A DNA stretch of 64,000 nt from Stieleria varia (GTDB taxonomy: Bacteria; Planctomycetota; Planctomycetia; Pirellulales; Pirellulaceae), in assembly GCF_038443385.1 (NCBI RefSeq), contig NZ_CP151726.1, positions 4,898,001 through 4,962,000 of the forward strand, written 5' to 3'. Both the position numbers and the translations under genes were made by a program. Positions 46,642 through 56,140 of the stretch are shown here, piece by piece; position 1 is the first letter of the stretch, and each line of letters begins with the position of its first letter. The notes under the pieces are model-generated. The model did no database searches and was not told where the DNA came from. It saw only the letters and a program-made list of their open reading frames with translations.

Positions 46642-48627
46642 GTGAATTCATCCCGCCTCTGTTTGTCGCTGCTTCTCTGCTTGATTTCCCTCGGTTGGTG
46701 TTCGCCTCTGGAACGCATTTTCGCCGAAGAGCCAACCCAGCCTGCACGGCCCACCAATCGACTCGCCGCTGAGTCCAGTCCTTACCTGCTACAACACGCT
46801 CACAATCCGGTCGACTGGTATCCGTGGGGCGACGAAGCGTTCGCGAAAGCAAAACGCGAAAACAAGATGGTGTTCTTGTCCGTCGGCTATGCGGCATGTC
46901 ATTGGTGTCACGTGATGGAACGCGAGACGTTTGAGGACGCTGAGATCGCAGCGTTTCTCAACGAGCACTTTGTGTGCATCAAAGTCGATCGCGAAGAACG
47001 GCCCGATGTCGACCAGATCTACATGACGGCGGTGCAAATGATCTCGGGCAGTGGCGGTTGGCCAATGTCCGTCTTCTTGCTGCCCGATGCGAAACCGTTT
47101 TGGGGAGGAACGTACTTCCCAGCCCGAACAGGTGACCGTGGCCAAGCCACCGGATTCTTGAGCATCATCCGGCAGATCAACGAGGCTTGGAAAAGCCAGC
47201 CGGACACCGTTTCCAAACAAGCAGAGCATGTGACCTCTGCCATCCAAGCCCAACAGGCACTCGAATCAAAAGAGGAAAGAAGCAAGCGACCTGCGTTGCA
47301 GCCATCTTGGGTCGACGCGGTCGCGAGAGAGCTGGCAAGACAGTTTGACGAGGATCACGGAGGCTTTGGCTACTCGGAAACCAATCCCAATCAACCAAAG
47401 TTTCCCGAGCCATCCAACTTGATCTACCTATTGCATCGCGCTAAGCAACAGGGACTCGACGAAGTTGAGCGTGAGCGCGCCCGGACCATGTTGACCGCCA
47501 CACTCGACGGCATGATCGCCGGGGCGATGTTCGACCATATCGGCGGCGGATTTCACCGTTACAGTGTCGATCGCTATTGGATGATTCCGCACTTTGAGAA
47601 AATGCTGTACGACAACGCCCAATTGGCATCGGTGTTTGCTCAAGCCTACCAACTCACTGAAAACCCCGAATACCGACTGATCGCCGAGCGAACTTGCCAA
47701 TTCGTGATCGATGAACTGACGGCACCCGGCGGCGGATTCTATAGCTCGCTGGACGCCGATAGCGAAGGAGTAGAGGGCAAGTTCTATCGATGGACCAAGG
47801 AAGAGCTGGACGAGGCGGCAAACGAAATTGACGGCTACGCTACTTTTGCGAAAACGTACCGATTGGATCAGCCACCGACATTCGAAGAAGAGTTCTTTGT
47901 TCCGCATCCTGGAAAGCCGCTCGCTGAGATCGCGGGCGAAACCGGCAAGACTTTTCCGGAGCTTGTGGCCTCATTGGAAGCCTCTCGCAAGCGGTTGTTG
48001 GAGGTGCGGGCAAAACGCAAACGACCGCCAACAGACACCAAGATCCTGACGGCATGGAACGGACTGATGATTGCAGGGCTTGCCGACGCAGGCCGTTTGC
48101 TCGATCGCCCCGACTTCATCGATGCCGCGATTGCGTCAGCAGACTTTATCCAGTCCAACCTCGTCGATGAAAACGGACGATTGTTGCGAACCCACGCCGG
48201 CGGCGCAGCCAAACTGAATGGCTACATCGACGACTATGCGTTTTATGTGTCCGGATTACTCGCGCTCTATCAAGCGACCGAAAACCCCAAGTGGCTCGCC
48301 GCCGCCGAGCAATGGAATGACAAGTTGCTAGAGTTGTTTTGGGACGAAGCCGACCATGGATTCTTCTTCACCACGCACGACCATCCAACGTTGATCGTCC
48401 GCGTCAAAGATTCCGTGGACAGCGCCGTCCCATCGGGCGTCGGCGTGACGCTGCAGAATCTCGCGGACTTGGTTCGTCTCACCGAAGACAAGGGCAAACC
48501 AAAGCTTTATGTAGAACGCATCCTGCAGACGCTCTCGTCACTCACACCGTACTTCCAACGCGCCCCCGCATCGGTCCCCCGGGCCGCCACCGTGCTGGCC
48601 CAAAGTACGTCAGCCTTTCCAGGCTGA
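46642..48627 (+). CDS. DUF255 thioredoxin-fold protein (YyaL/SSP411 family)
   Basis: This 661-residue protein belongs to the highly conserved DUF255 family. Its N-terminal domain is thioredoxin-like and its C-terminal domain is an alpha/alpha barrel similar to N-acylglucosamine epimerases. Visible matches are [19 protein letters not shown], the CHWC redox motif in [13 protein letters not shown] and [12 protein letters not shown]. Later come [12 protein letters not shown] and [11 protein letters not shown]. The GTG start at 46642 adds an N-terminal hydrophobic segment ([17 protein letters not shown]), so this form is probably exported, unlike many relatives. The physiological role of the family is not settled. 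Confidence 0.92.
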   Translation: MNSSRLCLSLLLCLISLGWCSPLERIFAEEPTQPARPTNRLAAESSPYLLQHAHNPVDWYPWGDEAFAKAKRENKMVFLSVGYAACHWCHVMERETFEDAEIAAFLNEHFVCIKVDREERPDVDQIYMTAVQMISGSGGWPMSVFLLPDAKPFWGGTYFPARTGDRGQATGFLSIIRQINEAWKSQPDTVSKQAEHVTSAIQAQQALESKEERSKRPALQPSWVDAVARELARQFDEDHGGFGYSETNPNQPKFPEPSNLIYLLHRAKQQGLDEVERERARTMLTATLDGMIAGAMFDHIGGGFHRYSVDRYWMIPHFEKMLYDNAQLASVFAQAYQLTENPEYRLIAERTCQFVIDELTAPGGGFYSSLDADSEGVEGKFYRWTKEELDEAANEIDGYATFAKTYRLDQPPTFEEEFFVPHPGKPLAEIAGETGKTFPELVASLEASRKRLLEVRAKRKRPPTDTKILTAWNGLMIAGLADAGRLLDRPDFIDAAIASADFIQSNLVDENGRLLRTHAGGAAKLNGYIDDYAFYVSGLLALYQATENPKWLAAAEQWNDKLLELFWDEADHGFFFTTHDHPTLIVRVKDSVDSAVPSGVGVTLQNLADLVRLTEDKGKPKLYVERILQTLSSLTPYFQRAPASVPRAATVLAQSTSAFPG

Positions 48628-48677
48628 CATACCCTGTAAGACCGGTTGGACTTCACGTTTTCCCGGAATTCGTCCCA

Positions 48678-50966
48678 ATGAAAGCCTCCATCTACAACCT
48701 TCTTCGCGTACTCGTTGTCTCATGTCTGGCTTTCGCAGCATCAGCAAATTTGACCGCGGACGAGCCAGCGGCAACGAGGCCTTTGCAGAATTTGCCGGAG
48801 GAACCCGCAGCCGAGATGGTTGCCGGCATCGATCGTTTTCTGCTGCAACAACTTGCTCTCACCGGTCAACAACGCGACAAACATTGGCAGGAACGGCGAC
48901 AGTGGGATGAGAACCGCCAATTCCTGATCCAACAACTCGGTCTTGAGCCCCAACGCTATTCGCCGACAACGGGATTTCTTCATGAAGATTCCCCCGTTCA
49001 CTCCGGTGATACGTTCACGGCCACACATGTTCGTTGGCCTGTGCTCGGGCACCCCGCTCCACAGGCCGCCGACGCCGTCGGGATGTGGGGGGAAGCGATT
49101 CATTTGCGACCGCATGCCCCAGCGGGCAGGCTGACGATTGTGATGCCCGACGCGGACGAGCTGCCCGAAAGTTGGCTGTTCCCGCTGGAGGTCGAATCAG
49201 ACGACGATCAGCATGCATGGCAAAATCGCCGCGTCTACCTACAAACGCTCGCGCAAAGCGGAACCGACGTGATCATCGTCGCCACCGTCAACCGCGGCCT
49301 ACATCAGCACAACTCGGCAACGATGACCCGTCGTGAATACCTGCACCGCGCAGCGTTCGAACTCGGACGTACGCTGACGGGCTACGAGATTCAAACCATC
49401 CAATCGCTTTTGGATCGATTCGCCGACTATCAGCACAAGTCTGTTTACGCGGCAGGCGAAAGCATCAATGCTGCTTTGATGGCAACCGCAATCGACTCTC
49501 GCGTCGATTCACTTACCGTGGAAGGTCTGATCGGCACGCGAGCCAATGTTTGGAGCGAGCCGATCAGTCGTCAAATCTTCGGTCTGCACAACCGCTTCGA
49601 CAACGCTCACTTGTTGGCATTGATTGCACCACGAAAGGTAACCGTGATCGAGGCGCGTAACTATTCGATTGAGCTACCCGGTGGCGGCGGAGCACCCGCG
49701 ACCTGGCAATCTCCAGACCGGGCCGAGTATGAGGCACAACTGGTGGTCTTACGAGAAGTATGCAAGCGAGAAGGTCTGACATTGTCTTCTTGGTTCAACT
49801 CGTTACCCGATGACGCTCATTTAATGCCCCATCGCAACTCAGCGATCCAGCTCGCGAAGTCATCAAACGTGAACACAATTCTGGCACAAGCAAGCCGCCG
49901 CAGCGATCGCCTATTCGACACCATCGACGCATACAATCAACTGCTGCTGACGGAGTCCGAGTATGAACGCGAGGGATACCTGAATATCGGATTACAACGC
50001 AATGACCACGAAACCAATGTCGTCGACGCAAGTTCCATCGCGGCGTATCAAGACTCCATCGAGCCTTTCCGCGACGATTTTCGCGAGAACGTGATCGGCT
50101 GGTACGACGAACCACTGCTCGCCCCGGATCCCCGTTCAACGGTTGCCTTTCAGGGTGAGAGCTGGACGGCTCACCATGTGATGCTGGATGTCTTTCCCGA
50201 CGTGTTCGCGTACGGCATTCTGCTGTTGCCAAACGATATCCAGCCGACGGACTCACGTCCCGTCGTGGTTTGCCAACATGGACTCGAAGGTCGCCCGGAG
50301 GACACGATCCGGGGTGACCATCGCGCCTATCACGATTACGCAGCCAAGCTTGCTGACATGGGATACGTGGTCTTTGCACCCCAGAATCCATACATCGGAC
50401 AAGACAAATTTCGAACGCTGCAGCGAAAATCGTATCCGATGGGCAAGACGTTGTTCTCTGTCATCGGTGCACAGCATCAGCAGATACTGGGCTGGCTGAA
50501 GACCGTGCCGGGAGTGAACGCGGACAAGATCGCGTTCTATGGTTTGTCATACGGTGGTAAATCTGCCATGCGTCTCCCCGCGTTGTTGCCCGATTACTGT
50601 TTGTCCATCTGCTCAGCGGACTTCAACGACTGGGTTTGGAAAAACGCGTCCTCACGTTCGCGATACAGCTACATCGGAACGGGCGAGTACGAAATCTTTG
50701 AATTCGGCTTGGGCAAGAAGTTCAACTACGCCGAGATGGCTGCCTTGATCGCCCCAAGACCTTTCATGGTCGAACGGGGCCACCACGACGGCGTCGCACC
50801 AGACGATCGAGTGGCCAAGGAGTTTGCCAAGGTTCGCTACCTCTACGAAGCACGATTGCAACTTGCCGACCGATGCGAGATCGAATGGTTCAACGGCCCC
50901 CACACGATCAACGGCCAAGGAACCTTTCAGTTCCTAGAGAAACATCTCGGCAAAGCGAAAGACTAG
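48678..50966 (+). CDS. Secreted two-lobed alpha/beta hydrolase (acetyl-esterase-like)
   Basis: This 762-residue exported protein starts at the ATG at 48678 with a signal peptide (LLRVLVVSCLAFAASANLTA). It seems to hold two hydrolase-like halves. In the first, AAGESINAAL replaces a clear GxSxG elbow. The second is complete: HGLEG oxyanion region, FYGLSYGGKSAM nucleophile and HTINGQGTF near the end for the His. This resembles dienelactone hydrolase/acetyl xylan esterase relatives common in polysaccharide-degrading planctomycetes. The stop codon TAG is part of a CTAG site where a composite mobile element begins. Confidence 0.85.
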   Translation: MKASIYNLLRVLVVSCLAFAASANLTADEPAATRPLQNLPEEPAAEMVAGIDRFLLQQLALTGQQRDKHWQERRQWDENRQFLIQQLGLEPQRYSPTTGFLHEDSPVHSGDTFTATHVRWPVLGHPAPQAADAVGMWGEAIHLRPHAPAGRLTIVMPDADELPESWLFPLEVESDDDQHAWQNRRVYLQTLAQSGTDVIIVATVNRGLHQHNSATMTRREYLHRAAFELGRTLTGYEIQTIQSLLDRFADYQHKSVYAAGESINAALMATAIDSRVDSLTVEGLIGTRANVWSEPISRQIFGLHNRFDNAHLLALIAPRKVTVIEARNYSIELPGGGGAPATWQSPDRAEYEAQLVVLREVCKREGLTLSSWFNSLPDDAHLMPHRNSAIQLAKSSNVNTILAQASRRSDRLFDTIDAYNQLLLTESEYEREGYLNIGLQRNDHETNVVDASSIAAYQDSIEPFRDDFRENVIGWYDEPLLAPDPRSTVAFQGESWTAHHVMLDVFPDVFAYGILLLPNDIQPTDSRPVVVCQHGLEGRPEDTIRGDHRAYHDYAAKLADMGYVVFAPQNPYIGQDKFRTLQRKSYPMGKTLFSVIGAQHQQILGWLKTVPGVNADKIAFYGLSYGGKSAMRLPALLPDYCLSICSADFNDWVWKNASSRSRYSYIGTGEYEIFEFGLGKKFNYAEMAALIAPRPFMVERGHHDGVAPDDRVAKEFAKVRYLYEARLQLADRCEIEWFNGPHTINGQGTFQFLEKHLGKAKD

Positions 50967-52056
50967 TGCGGTGTCACATCTAAGAAATAGGGTTACCGTG
51001 GACTGCTCAAAGTTTGGCATTGACATTGTTTTTCAGTGCATGTTTTTGTTTCATGCGTCGCAATCAAAGTGAGCCTCAGGCGCTAGCCGTGGGCCGGCAC
51101 CACAATCCGCCTCAGGCCCACAACTAGCGCCTGAGGCTCACTGGGGCCACCAGCTGCGCCGGCAGTAGGGATAATCCTGAGCTGAACAAAACTTGGCGTT
51201 GACATTGTTTTTTCAGTCCATGTTTTTGTTTCATGCGTCGCAATCAAAGTGAGCCTCAGGCGCTAGCCGTGGGCCGGCACCACAATCCGCCTCAGGCCCA
51301 CGGCTAGCGCCTGAGGCTCACTGGGGGCCACCAGCTGCGCCGGCAGTAGGGATAATCCTGGGCTGAACAAAACTTGGCGTTGACATTGTTTTTCAGTCCA
51401 TGTTTTTGCTTCATGCGTCGCAATCAAAGTGAGCCTCAGGCGCTAGCCGTGGGCCGGCACCACAATCCGCCTCAGGCCCACGGCTAGCGCCTGAGGCTCA
51501 CTGGGGCCACCAGCTGCGCCGGCAGTAGGGATAATCCTGGGCTGAACAAAACTTGGCGTTGACATTGTTTTTCAGTTCATGTTTTTGTTTCATGCATCGC
51601 AATCAAAGTGAGCCTCAGGCGCTAGCCGTGGGCCGGCACCACAATCCGCCTCAGGCCCACGGCTAGCGCCTGAGGCTCACTGGGGCCACCAGCTGCGCCG
51701 GCAGTAGGGATAATCCTGGGCTGAACAAAACTTGGCGTTGACATTGTTTTTCAGTCCATGTTTTTGCTTCATGCGTCGCAATCAAAGTGAGCCTCAGGCG
51801 CTAGCCGTGGGCCGGCACCACAATCCGCCTCAGGCCCACGGCTAGCGCCCACGGCTAGCGCCTGAGGTTCACTGGGGGCCACCAGCTGCGCCGGCAGTAG
51901 GGGCATAAACTTGCGCAAACCCAAAAAGAAACAACACCAAACTTTGAGCAGTCCAGCGGTACCGGTGGCGAAAGTCGTCAAGACTTTCGGCAATTTGCAC
52001 GTTGCCGAAACTCTTGACGAGTTTTGCTACCCCCAAACTGATTGCCGGACGACGCA
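50967..52056. mobile_element. Composite element between CTAG sites, containing a hairpin array
   Basis: The segment is bounded by CTAG 50963-50966 and CTAG 52057-52060. The right end, inverted, reads TGCGTCGTCCGGCAATCAG, matching the family-2 terminus at 17175. Inside lies a second element (50999-51955) with its own perfect 19-base terminal inverted repeats. Outside it a further stem (GTCGTCAAGACTTTCGGCAA with a near-inverse) lies at about 51970-52022. The left CTAG overlaps the stop codon of the hydrolase gene, which the insertion has preserved. Confidence 0.7.
50999..51955. repeat. Hairpin array 1: five tandem ~180-bp units inside 19-base inverted termini
   Basis: The termini are TGGACTGCTCAAAGTTTGG (50999-51017) and its exact inverse (51937-51955). 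Between them are five units with a period of 179-180 bp. Each contains the perfect 26-base inverted arms beginning GTGAGCCTCAGGCGCTAGCC and their inverse, around a centre holding CACCACAATCCGCC. The start of each unit (CTTGGCGTTGACATTG) is a variant of the outer terminus, so the array seems to have grown by repeated copying of one element. No protein is coded. Confidence 0.92.
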
Positions 52057-52076
52057 CTAGACGATAATGTCGCTGC

Positions 52077-52442
52077 TCACGCCTGCTTGCCGAACGCCAG
52101 TCGAAAAACAGCGGGGCTACGAAGTCCCAGTGCGATCCATGCGAGAACGCCGATGATAATCGGGAAATAGAATGGGTCGCCGACGCGAATGTGCGTTGCG
52201 GTGGCTCCTCCCAGATAGGCCGCCAACAGGATTGCAGCGACAAACGCTGTTTGTGGGATCAGGAATAGAATCGCAATGGCCACTTCGACCACTCCGATCC
52301 AGAACATGACGTCTTCCGTCCAGCCCAACTTTGCAAACATCTCCGCCTTGCCTTCCCATTGCGTGAACTTTCCCATCGCGCTGGCCACGATCAGAAACAC
52401 GGCAATCAAAACGCTCAACACCCATCCGGCTATCTTCGGCAT
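52077..52442 (-). CDS. DoxX-like membrane protein
   Basis: This 121-residue inner-membrane protein has four hydrophobic helices (GWVLSVLIAVFLIVASA, VMFWIGVVEVAIAILFLIP, AFVAAILLAAYLGGA, FPIIIGVLAWIALGL). It shows the DoxX-family pattern ASAMGKFTQW in the first loop and GGATATHIRVGD before the last helix. DoxX-type proteins are linked to respiratory or redox functions, but this subgroup is not characterised. It is followed in the upstream direction by a DUF1579 gene on the same strand; the two probably form a unit. Confidence 0.88.
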   Translation of the reverse strand: MPKIAGWVLSVLIAVFLIVASAMGKFTQWEGKAEMFAKLGWTEDVMFWIGVVEVAIAILFLIPQTAFVAAILLAAYLGGATATHIRVGDPFYFPIIIGVLAWIALGLRSPAVFRLAFGKQA

Positions 52443-52565
52443 CGTTATTCCTTTGATTCAATGGTCACGTGAATCAACACTTGCGATAGTAAATCTCGAA
52501 GAATGAAACGGGACAGCCATTCGATAGGATCGATGGATTCGCCAAGTCATTCTGTGGTTCATTTG

Positions 52566-53036
52566 TCATGCTCGGGTGTGACTGCCAAGCATGAATCGCT
52601 TCCACTCACCCGAGTCCGTCTGTATCTCGCTGATGAACAACCAGGTATCGGCGTCGATGGTCTCGATCGTGTCGCGATACTTGCCCAGACCGCTGCCATC
52701 GAACTTGGGGCCTTCCGAATAGAGCGGCAACCGATTGCCCGCCGGATCGAGGACACCATGATAGGGCCAAATATTCGCCATCATGGACCCGATGAATGTT
52801 CCGACATACTGATTCTGTGTCGGATCAAAGCCTAGAGTCATGATGGACGACCACTGCCCGTCCGGCGAATCCCCACTGCTTTCGCAGATCAACCACAATC
52901 CGCCAAGCGACCGGCAATTCATCAGCCCTTGAGCAGACGTCTTGCTGCCGTCCGGCATTTCGCACTCGTGCTCAAATTTCCACTGTCCGACCAATCGGTC
53001 GAGCCAGACGTGTTCCTGTTGTGGTTTCGAAAACAT
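52566..53036 (-). CDS. DUF1579 family protein
   Basis: This 156-residue soluble protein matches DUF1579. The signs are HVWLDRLVGQWKFEHECEMP at the N-terminus, the central GGLWLICESSG and GFDPTQNQYVGTFIGSM. The family forms a small beta-barrel of unknown function. There is no signal peptide. It is 123 bases upstream of the DoxX-like gene, same strand. The pairing of DUF1579 with DoxX suggests a shared stress or redox setting, which is inference only. Confidence 0.88.
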   Translation of the reverse strand: MFSKPQQEHVWLDRLVGQWKFEHECEMPDGSKTSAQGLMNCRSLGGLWLICESSGDSPDGQWSSIMTLGFDPTQNQYVGTFIGSMMANIWPYHGVLDPAGNRLPLYSEGPKFDGSGLGKYRDTIETIDADTWLFISEIQTDSGEWKRFMLGSHTRA

Positions 53037-53245
53037 TTTTCAACTCCGATACGGATAGAATGGCAATGAATGCCCGTTTTGCGTCACTTCTGTACATGGT
53101 CGATCCAACCAAGCCAGAATCGACAACCTCTTCCATGAAGTCAGCCATTCTTGCAAAGAAGTGCCCCGTCAGGAAGAAACGATCCAGTGGTTTGTCAGCA
53201 CTAAGGATTCGGGTTCTTTAAAGCGAGCGTATTGAGCTACCGTTT

Positions 53246-53313
53246 CCCCCTCCCTCGCATTCGCCTAAACGGCTCTGCTCGACCTCCCCCAAGTTCCTTG
53301 GGGGAGGTGACAC
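53246..53313. repeat. Dispersed repeat with a 12-bp hairpin
   Basis: The block from CCCCCTCCCTCGCATTCGCC matches 24816-24881 in inverted orientation. It contains ACCTCCCCCAAG/CTTGGGGGAGGT with a three-base loop at 53282-53308. It lies in the 317-base gap between the glycoside hydrolase stop and the DUF1579 start. Nothing else is seen in that gap. Confidence 0.8.
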
Positions 53314-53353
53314 ATGCAACAAAAACATTGACAAAACAACAGACCATCGTCAG

Positions 53354-56014
53354 TCACTCTTGGCCGACATCTACCGTTTTGAGCACCGTGTACATGCTTG
53401 AAGAATTGAGTTCGAGTGTGTCGCCGCGGAGGGTGGTTCCTTTGTCAACAGGGTAACCGTTGGCGTCGGTCAGGTGCACCGTATACGGTCGGTTTCCTTT
53501 GAACCGCACTCGACCGTCGATTTGCCGGACGTTGATCGGCAGGCTGCCCGTGTTTTGAATCGTCCCGGACGTGGATTGGAATCCGTACATCTTTTCTTCA
53601 CTGAATGCTTGGATGAGTATTCTGCGCGACTGTGATAGGGGCGTGCCGTCGAGGCTGATCACATGAATGGTCCCGTACTGCATCTCCGATTCGATCTGTA
53701 TGTCCGCGAGCTCAATCGAGCCTGCCTTGGACAGAAAACCTGTCACCGCCTGACTGCACGGTGTGTTCACCGTCAACCAACCGTCGTGATAGTTCCAGTT
53801 CAGCTCCCCGGTGATGCTCTTGATAAGACCCGATTCTCGGTCAATGAAGCGACTGATGTCTAACTCAGCTGGCTGGGCGTTGGGAGAAAACGAACGTTCG
53901 ACTCGGCCGACAAACGGAGTCAAGGGATCAAAACTTTGCAGCGTCGCTTGGGAATCGGATGCCGGCTGATCGGAAGTCCGGAAGTCGGCATTTCGACCTT
54001 CGATGATGTGCGTCCCACGCAACGACATCACGTCATCGTCATTGGAAACAAGCCTACGTACCGGAGCCGACTGTGCCACGTCACCCCGCCGGTATTGCAA
54101 CGCTGCCGCGGGTGATTGACCGATCTCGCCCGGCATCATCCATGTCCACTTGCCGTTGCCCGTGTTTTCCCACTTGCCATCGGCCGCCGCAAACCACACG
54201 TAGCCGTCCACTCCTTGCAGGGCCGCATAGCTTGCAGTGAGTAGATTCCCGTCGGCGATGAAGCGGTTCGGTTTGTTCCAGGCGATCTCGCTGTGCAGAT
54301 GCGGACGACCGGCCGTTTGCCAATAACTGATCGGAACATTCTCTGGATTCAACAAGGCACTGGCATCTTCGTACCGTTGCCCTTCTCGGACGGAATACCC
54401 CGACGCGTCGCCCTCATGTCGGGCTCCGAAATACCCGTGCTTGTCGACCACATCGGTTGCCATATAAGTCCATCGTTCGATGCCGCCCAAGACTGCATTG
54501 TCGGCCGTCGTCCAGTTGCTTGCGGACATCAATGACTTACAACCGACGTCTCGCATGTGCTTGGCAGTCGCAGCGTAGTAGTCTCGCTGCAGCGTCGCGA
54601 GAAACGCAATCTGATCCGTCATGCGTCGACGCTTGCCATCGCTGCTCCTCATGCCCTCGCGGGTCATGTTCCAAGCATCAAGCACAGCCACGCGTCCCTG
54701 GGCAGCATTGTCCCGTGGATGCGTTTCAGGCCGCCACACTTTGAGTGCGGATTCGATGCTGCCATACTTTGTGTTTAGGTACTTCGCAAACTGAGTCTCG
54801 AGAGTCTTTAGTGGGCCAGGCCCGAGATTCTCGGCACTGAAGGTCCAGAAGAACAAGCTGTCTTCATTGATGATTTCGATGCAAGCGATCGCGGGTTCGT
54901 CGGACAATCGCCGCCCATCGACTGGAGTGGACAGGATCTGTGTGACCCATTCACGCGTCATCGATTGCATCTTAGGTTCGAAGTACGGTAGCGCGAACGG
55001 ATGCTTTCCGATCGCGCTGCCATTGATCTGGTCCGATGGTTTTAACTTCATCCACAGAGGAAAGTAGAATGAGATGTGCGAGTAGATTCCTTCTCGCTTG
55101 AAAGCATTCACCACATGGTGCAGTCTTTTTAGTTTGTCGCGATCAATGCGAGATGCATCATCACCTGTTCGGTCGAACAACGCACCATGGATCCGAACGA
55201 GGTTGATGCCAAACTTTGCCCAACGTCGCGCCGTCATGCGAATCGTTGCGTCATCGGCTTTCAGCAGCTCATGGCCGGTGTTGATGCCCCAGAAACGCAC
55301 CGGCGCGCCGCTGCCGAGCAAAAACTGTTCACCGTTTGATTTTATAAACCCGTCTTGTCCTGCCGATTTCTCGTTGAGGAAACGCAAGTCGACCAATGCG
55401 TTGGAGTCAAACGGATCTGGATCGGGTTCGAACGCCCACCACCCCGATTCAGCGAGCCCCAGTTTCTGCCCAGGCTGTAACGTTCCTGACGGTTCGAATT
55501 CCGACTGGGTCAACAGAAAACAGTCGATCCCACCGTGATGGTTGTTGTTGCTTTCCATGCGAAACTCAATCGTCGACTTTCCTGCTAAGAGCTTGAGCGA
55601 ACCCACTCGAACCCAGCCGACAAATCGGAGATCTGGCTTTCCATCATTGGCAATGTTCACCACATCAACAGCAGAATGCGTATCGATCGCGTTCCATCCG
55701 GATTGATTGATCTGATAAGACAAACGGGAGGCAATCGGATTGGTTCGCACCCAGAATGAATAGTCGCCCGGTTCAGTGACATCGATTTCATAGCCGACCG
55801 TGCCGATGCCACTGGCGTCAAAGTGACTCGCCCAGTTCTTGCCTGATAGCAGATCTTTCTTCACCGCATCGCTGTACCAGGAATGCGGTTTCAGCTGCTG
55901 AGTCTGGCTATTTTCGCCTTCGATCCAGATGTCATCGGCAACGACCGGTGAACCGAACTGGACCAAGCAAAGGGCTGAGCTCAATACGATGGAAAAGATG
56001 GCTAAGCGGAACAT
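53354..56014 (-). CDS. Secreted glycoside hydrolase (clan GH-A-like) with N-terminal beta-sandwich
   Basis: This 886-residue exported protein has a signal peptide (LAIFSIVLSSALCLVQFGSPVVA). A carbohydrate-binding-like domain (about 30-175) includes IWIEGEN and EPGDYSFWVRTN. A TIM-barrel-like catalytic region begins near residue 200, with VRFWGINTGHELL and KFGINLVRIHGALFD. The acid/base motif is probably IEIINEDSLFFWTF (Asn-Glu). A beta-rich C-terminal domain ends the protein. The build suggests polysaccharide degradation outside the cytoplasm. Family number and substrate cannot be fixed from sight. No sulfatase or transporter gene is beside it. Confidence 0.82.
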   Translation of the reverse strand: MFRLAIFSIVLSSALCLVQFGSPVVADDIWIEGENSQTQQLKPHSWYSDAVKKDLLSGKNWASHFDASGIGTVGYEIDVTEPGDYSFWVRTNPIASRLSYQINQSGWNAIDTHSAVDVVNIANDGKPDLRFVGWVRVGSLKLLAGKSTIEFRMESNNNHHGGIDCFLLTQSEFEPSGTLQPGQKLGLAESGWWAFEPDPDPFDSNALVDLRFLNEKSAGQDGFIKSNGEQFLLGSGAPVRFWGINTGHELLKADDATIRMTARRWAKFGINLVRIHGALFDRTGDDASRIDRDKLKRLHHVVNAFKREGIYSHISFYFPLWMKLKPSDQINGSAIGKHPFALPYFEPKMQSMTREWVTQILSTPVDGRRLSDEPAIACIEIINEDSLFFWTFSAENLGPGPLKTLETQFAKYLNTKYGSIESALKVWRPETHPRDNAAQGRVAVLDAWNMTREGMRSSDGKRRRMTDQIAFLATLQRDYYAATAKHMRDVGCKSLMSASNWTTADNAVLGGIERWTYMATDVVDKHGYFGARHEGDASGYSVREGQRYEDASALLNPENVPISYWQTAGRPHLHSEIAWNKPNRFIADGNLLTASYAALQGVDGYVWFAAADGKWENTGNGKWTWMMPGEIGQSPAAALQYRRGDVAQSAPVRRLVSNDDDVMSLRGTHIIEGRNADFRTSDQPASDSQATLQSFDPLTPFVGRVERSFSPNAQPAELDISRFIDRESGLIKSITGELNWNYHDGWLTVNTPCSQAVTGFLSKAGSIELADIQIESEMQYGTIHVISLDGTPLSQSRRILIQAFSEEKMYGFQSTSGTIQNTGSLPINVRQIDGRVRFKGNRPYTVHLTDANGYPVDKGTTLRGDTLELNSSSMYTVLKTVDVGQE

Positions 56015-56140
56015 GTGGGAACACTCATTGGCTCAAAAAACTCTGTCTTGGTTGTTAAACTCGAGCTGAATGATAATCCCTTGTGTATCGCATATGTTCC
56101 TTCCACAAGAGGGCCGAGCCAACGTAGATTTCTGCCGGGC

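Noticed and set aside
51769-51993. Short frames inside the hairpin arrays with a repeated C-terminal peptide
   Set aside because: They are translations of the repeated palindrome, identical from unit to unit, with no ribosome-binding site.
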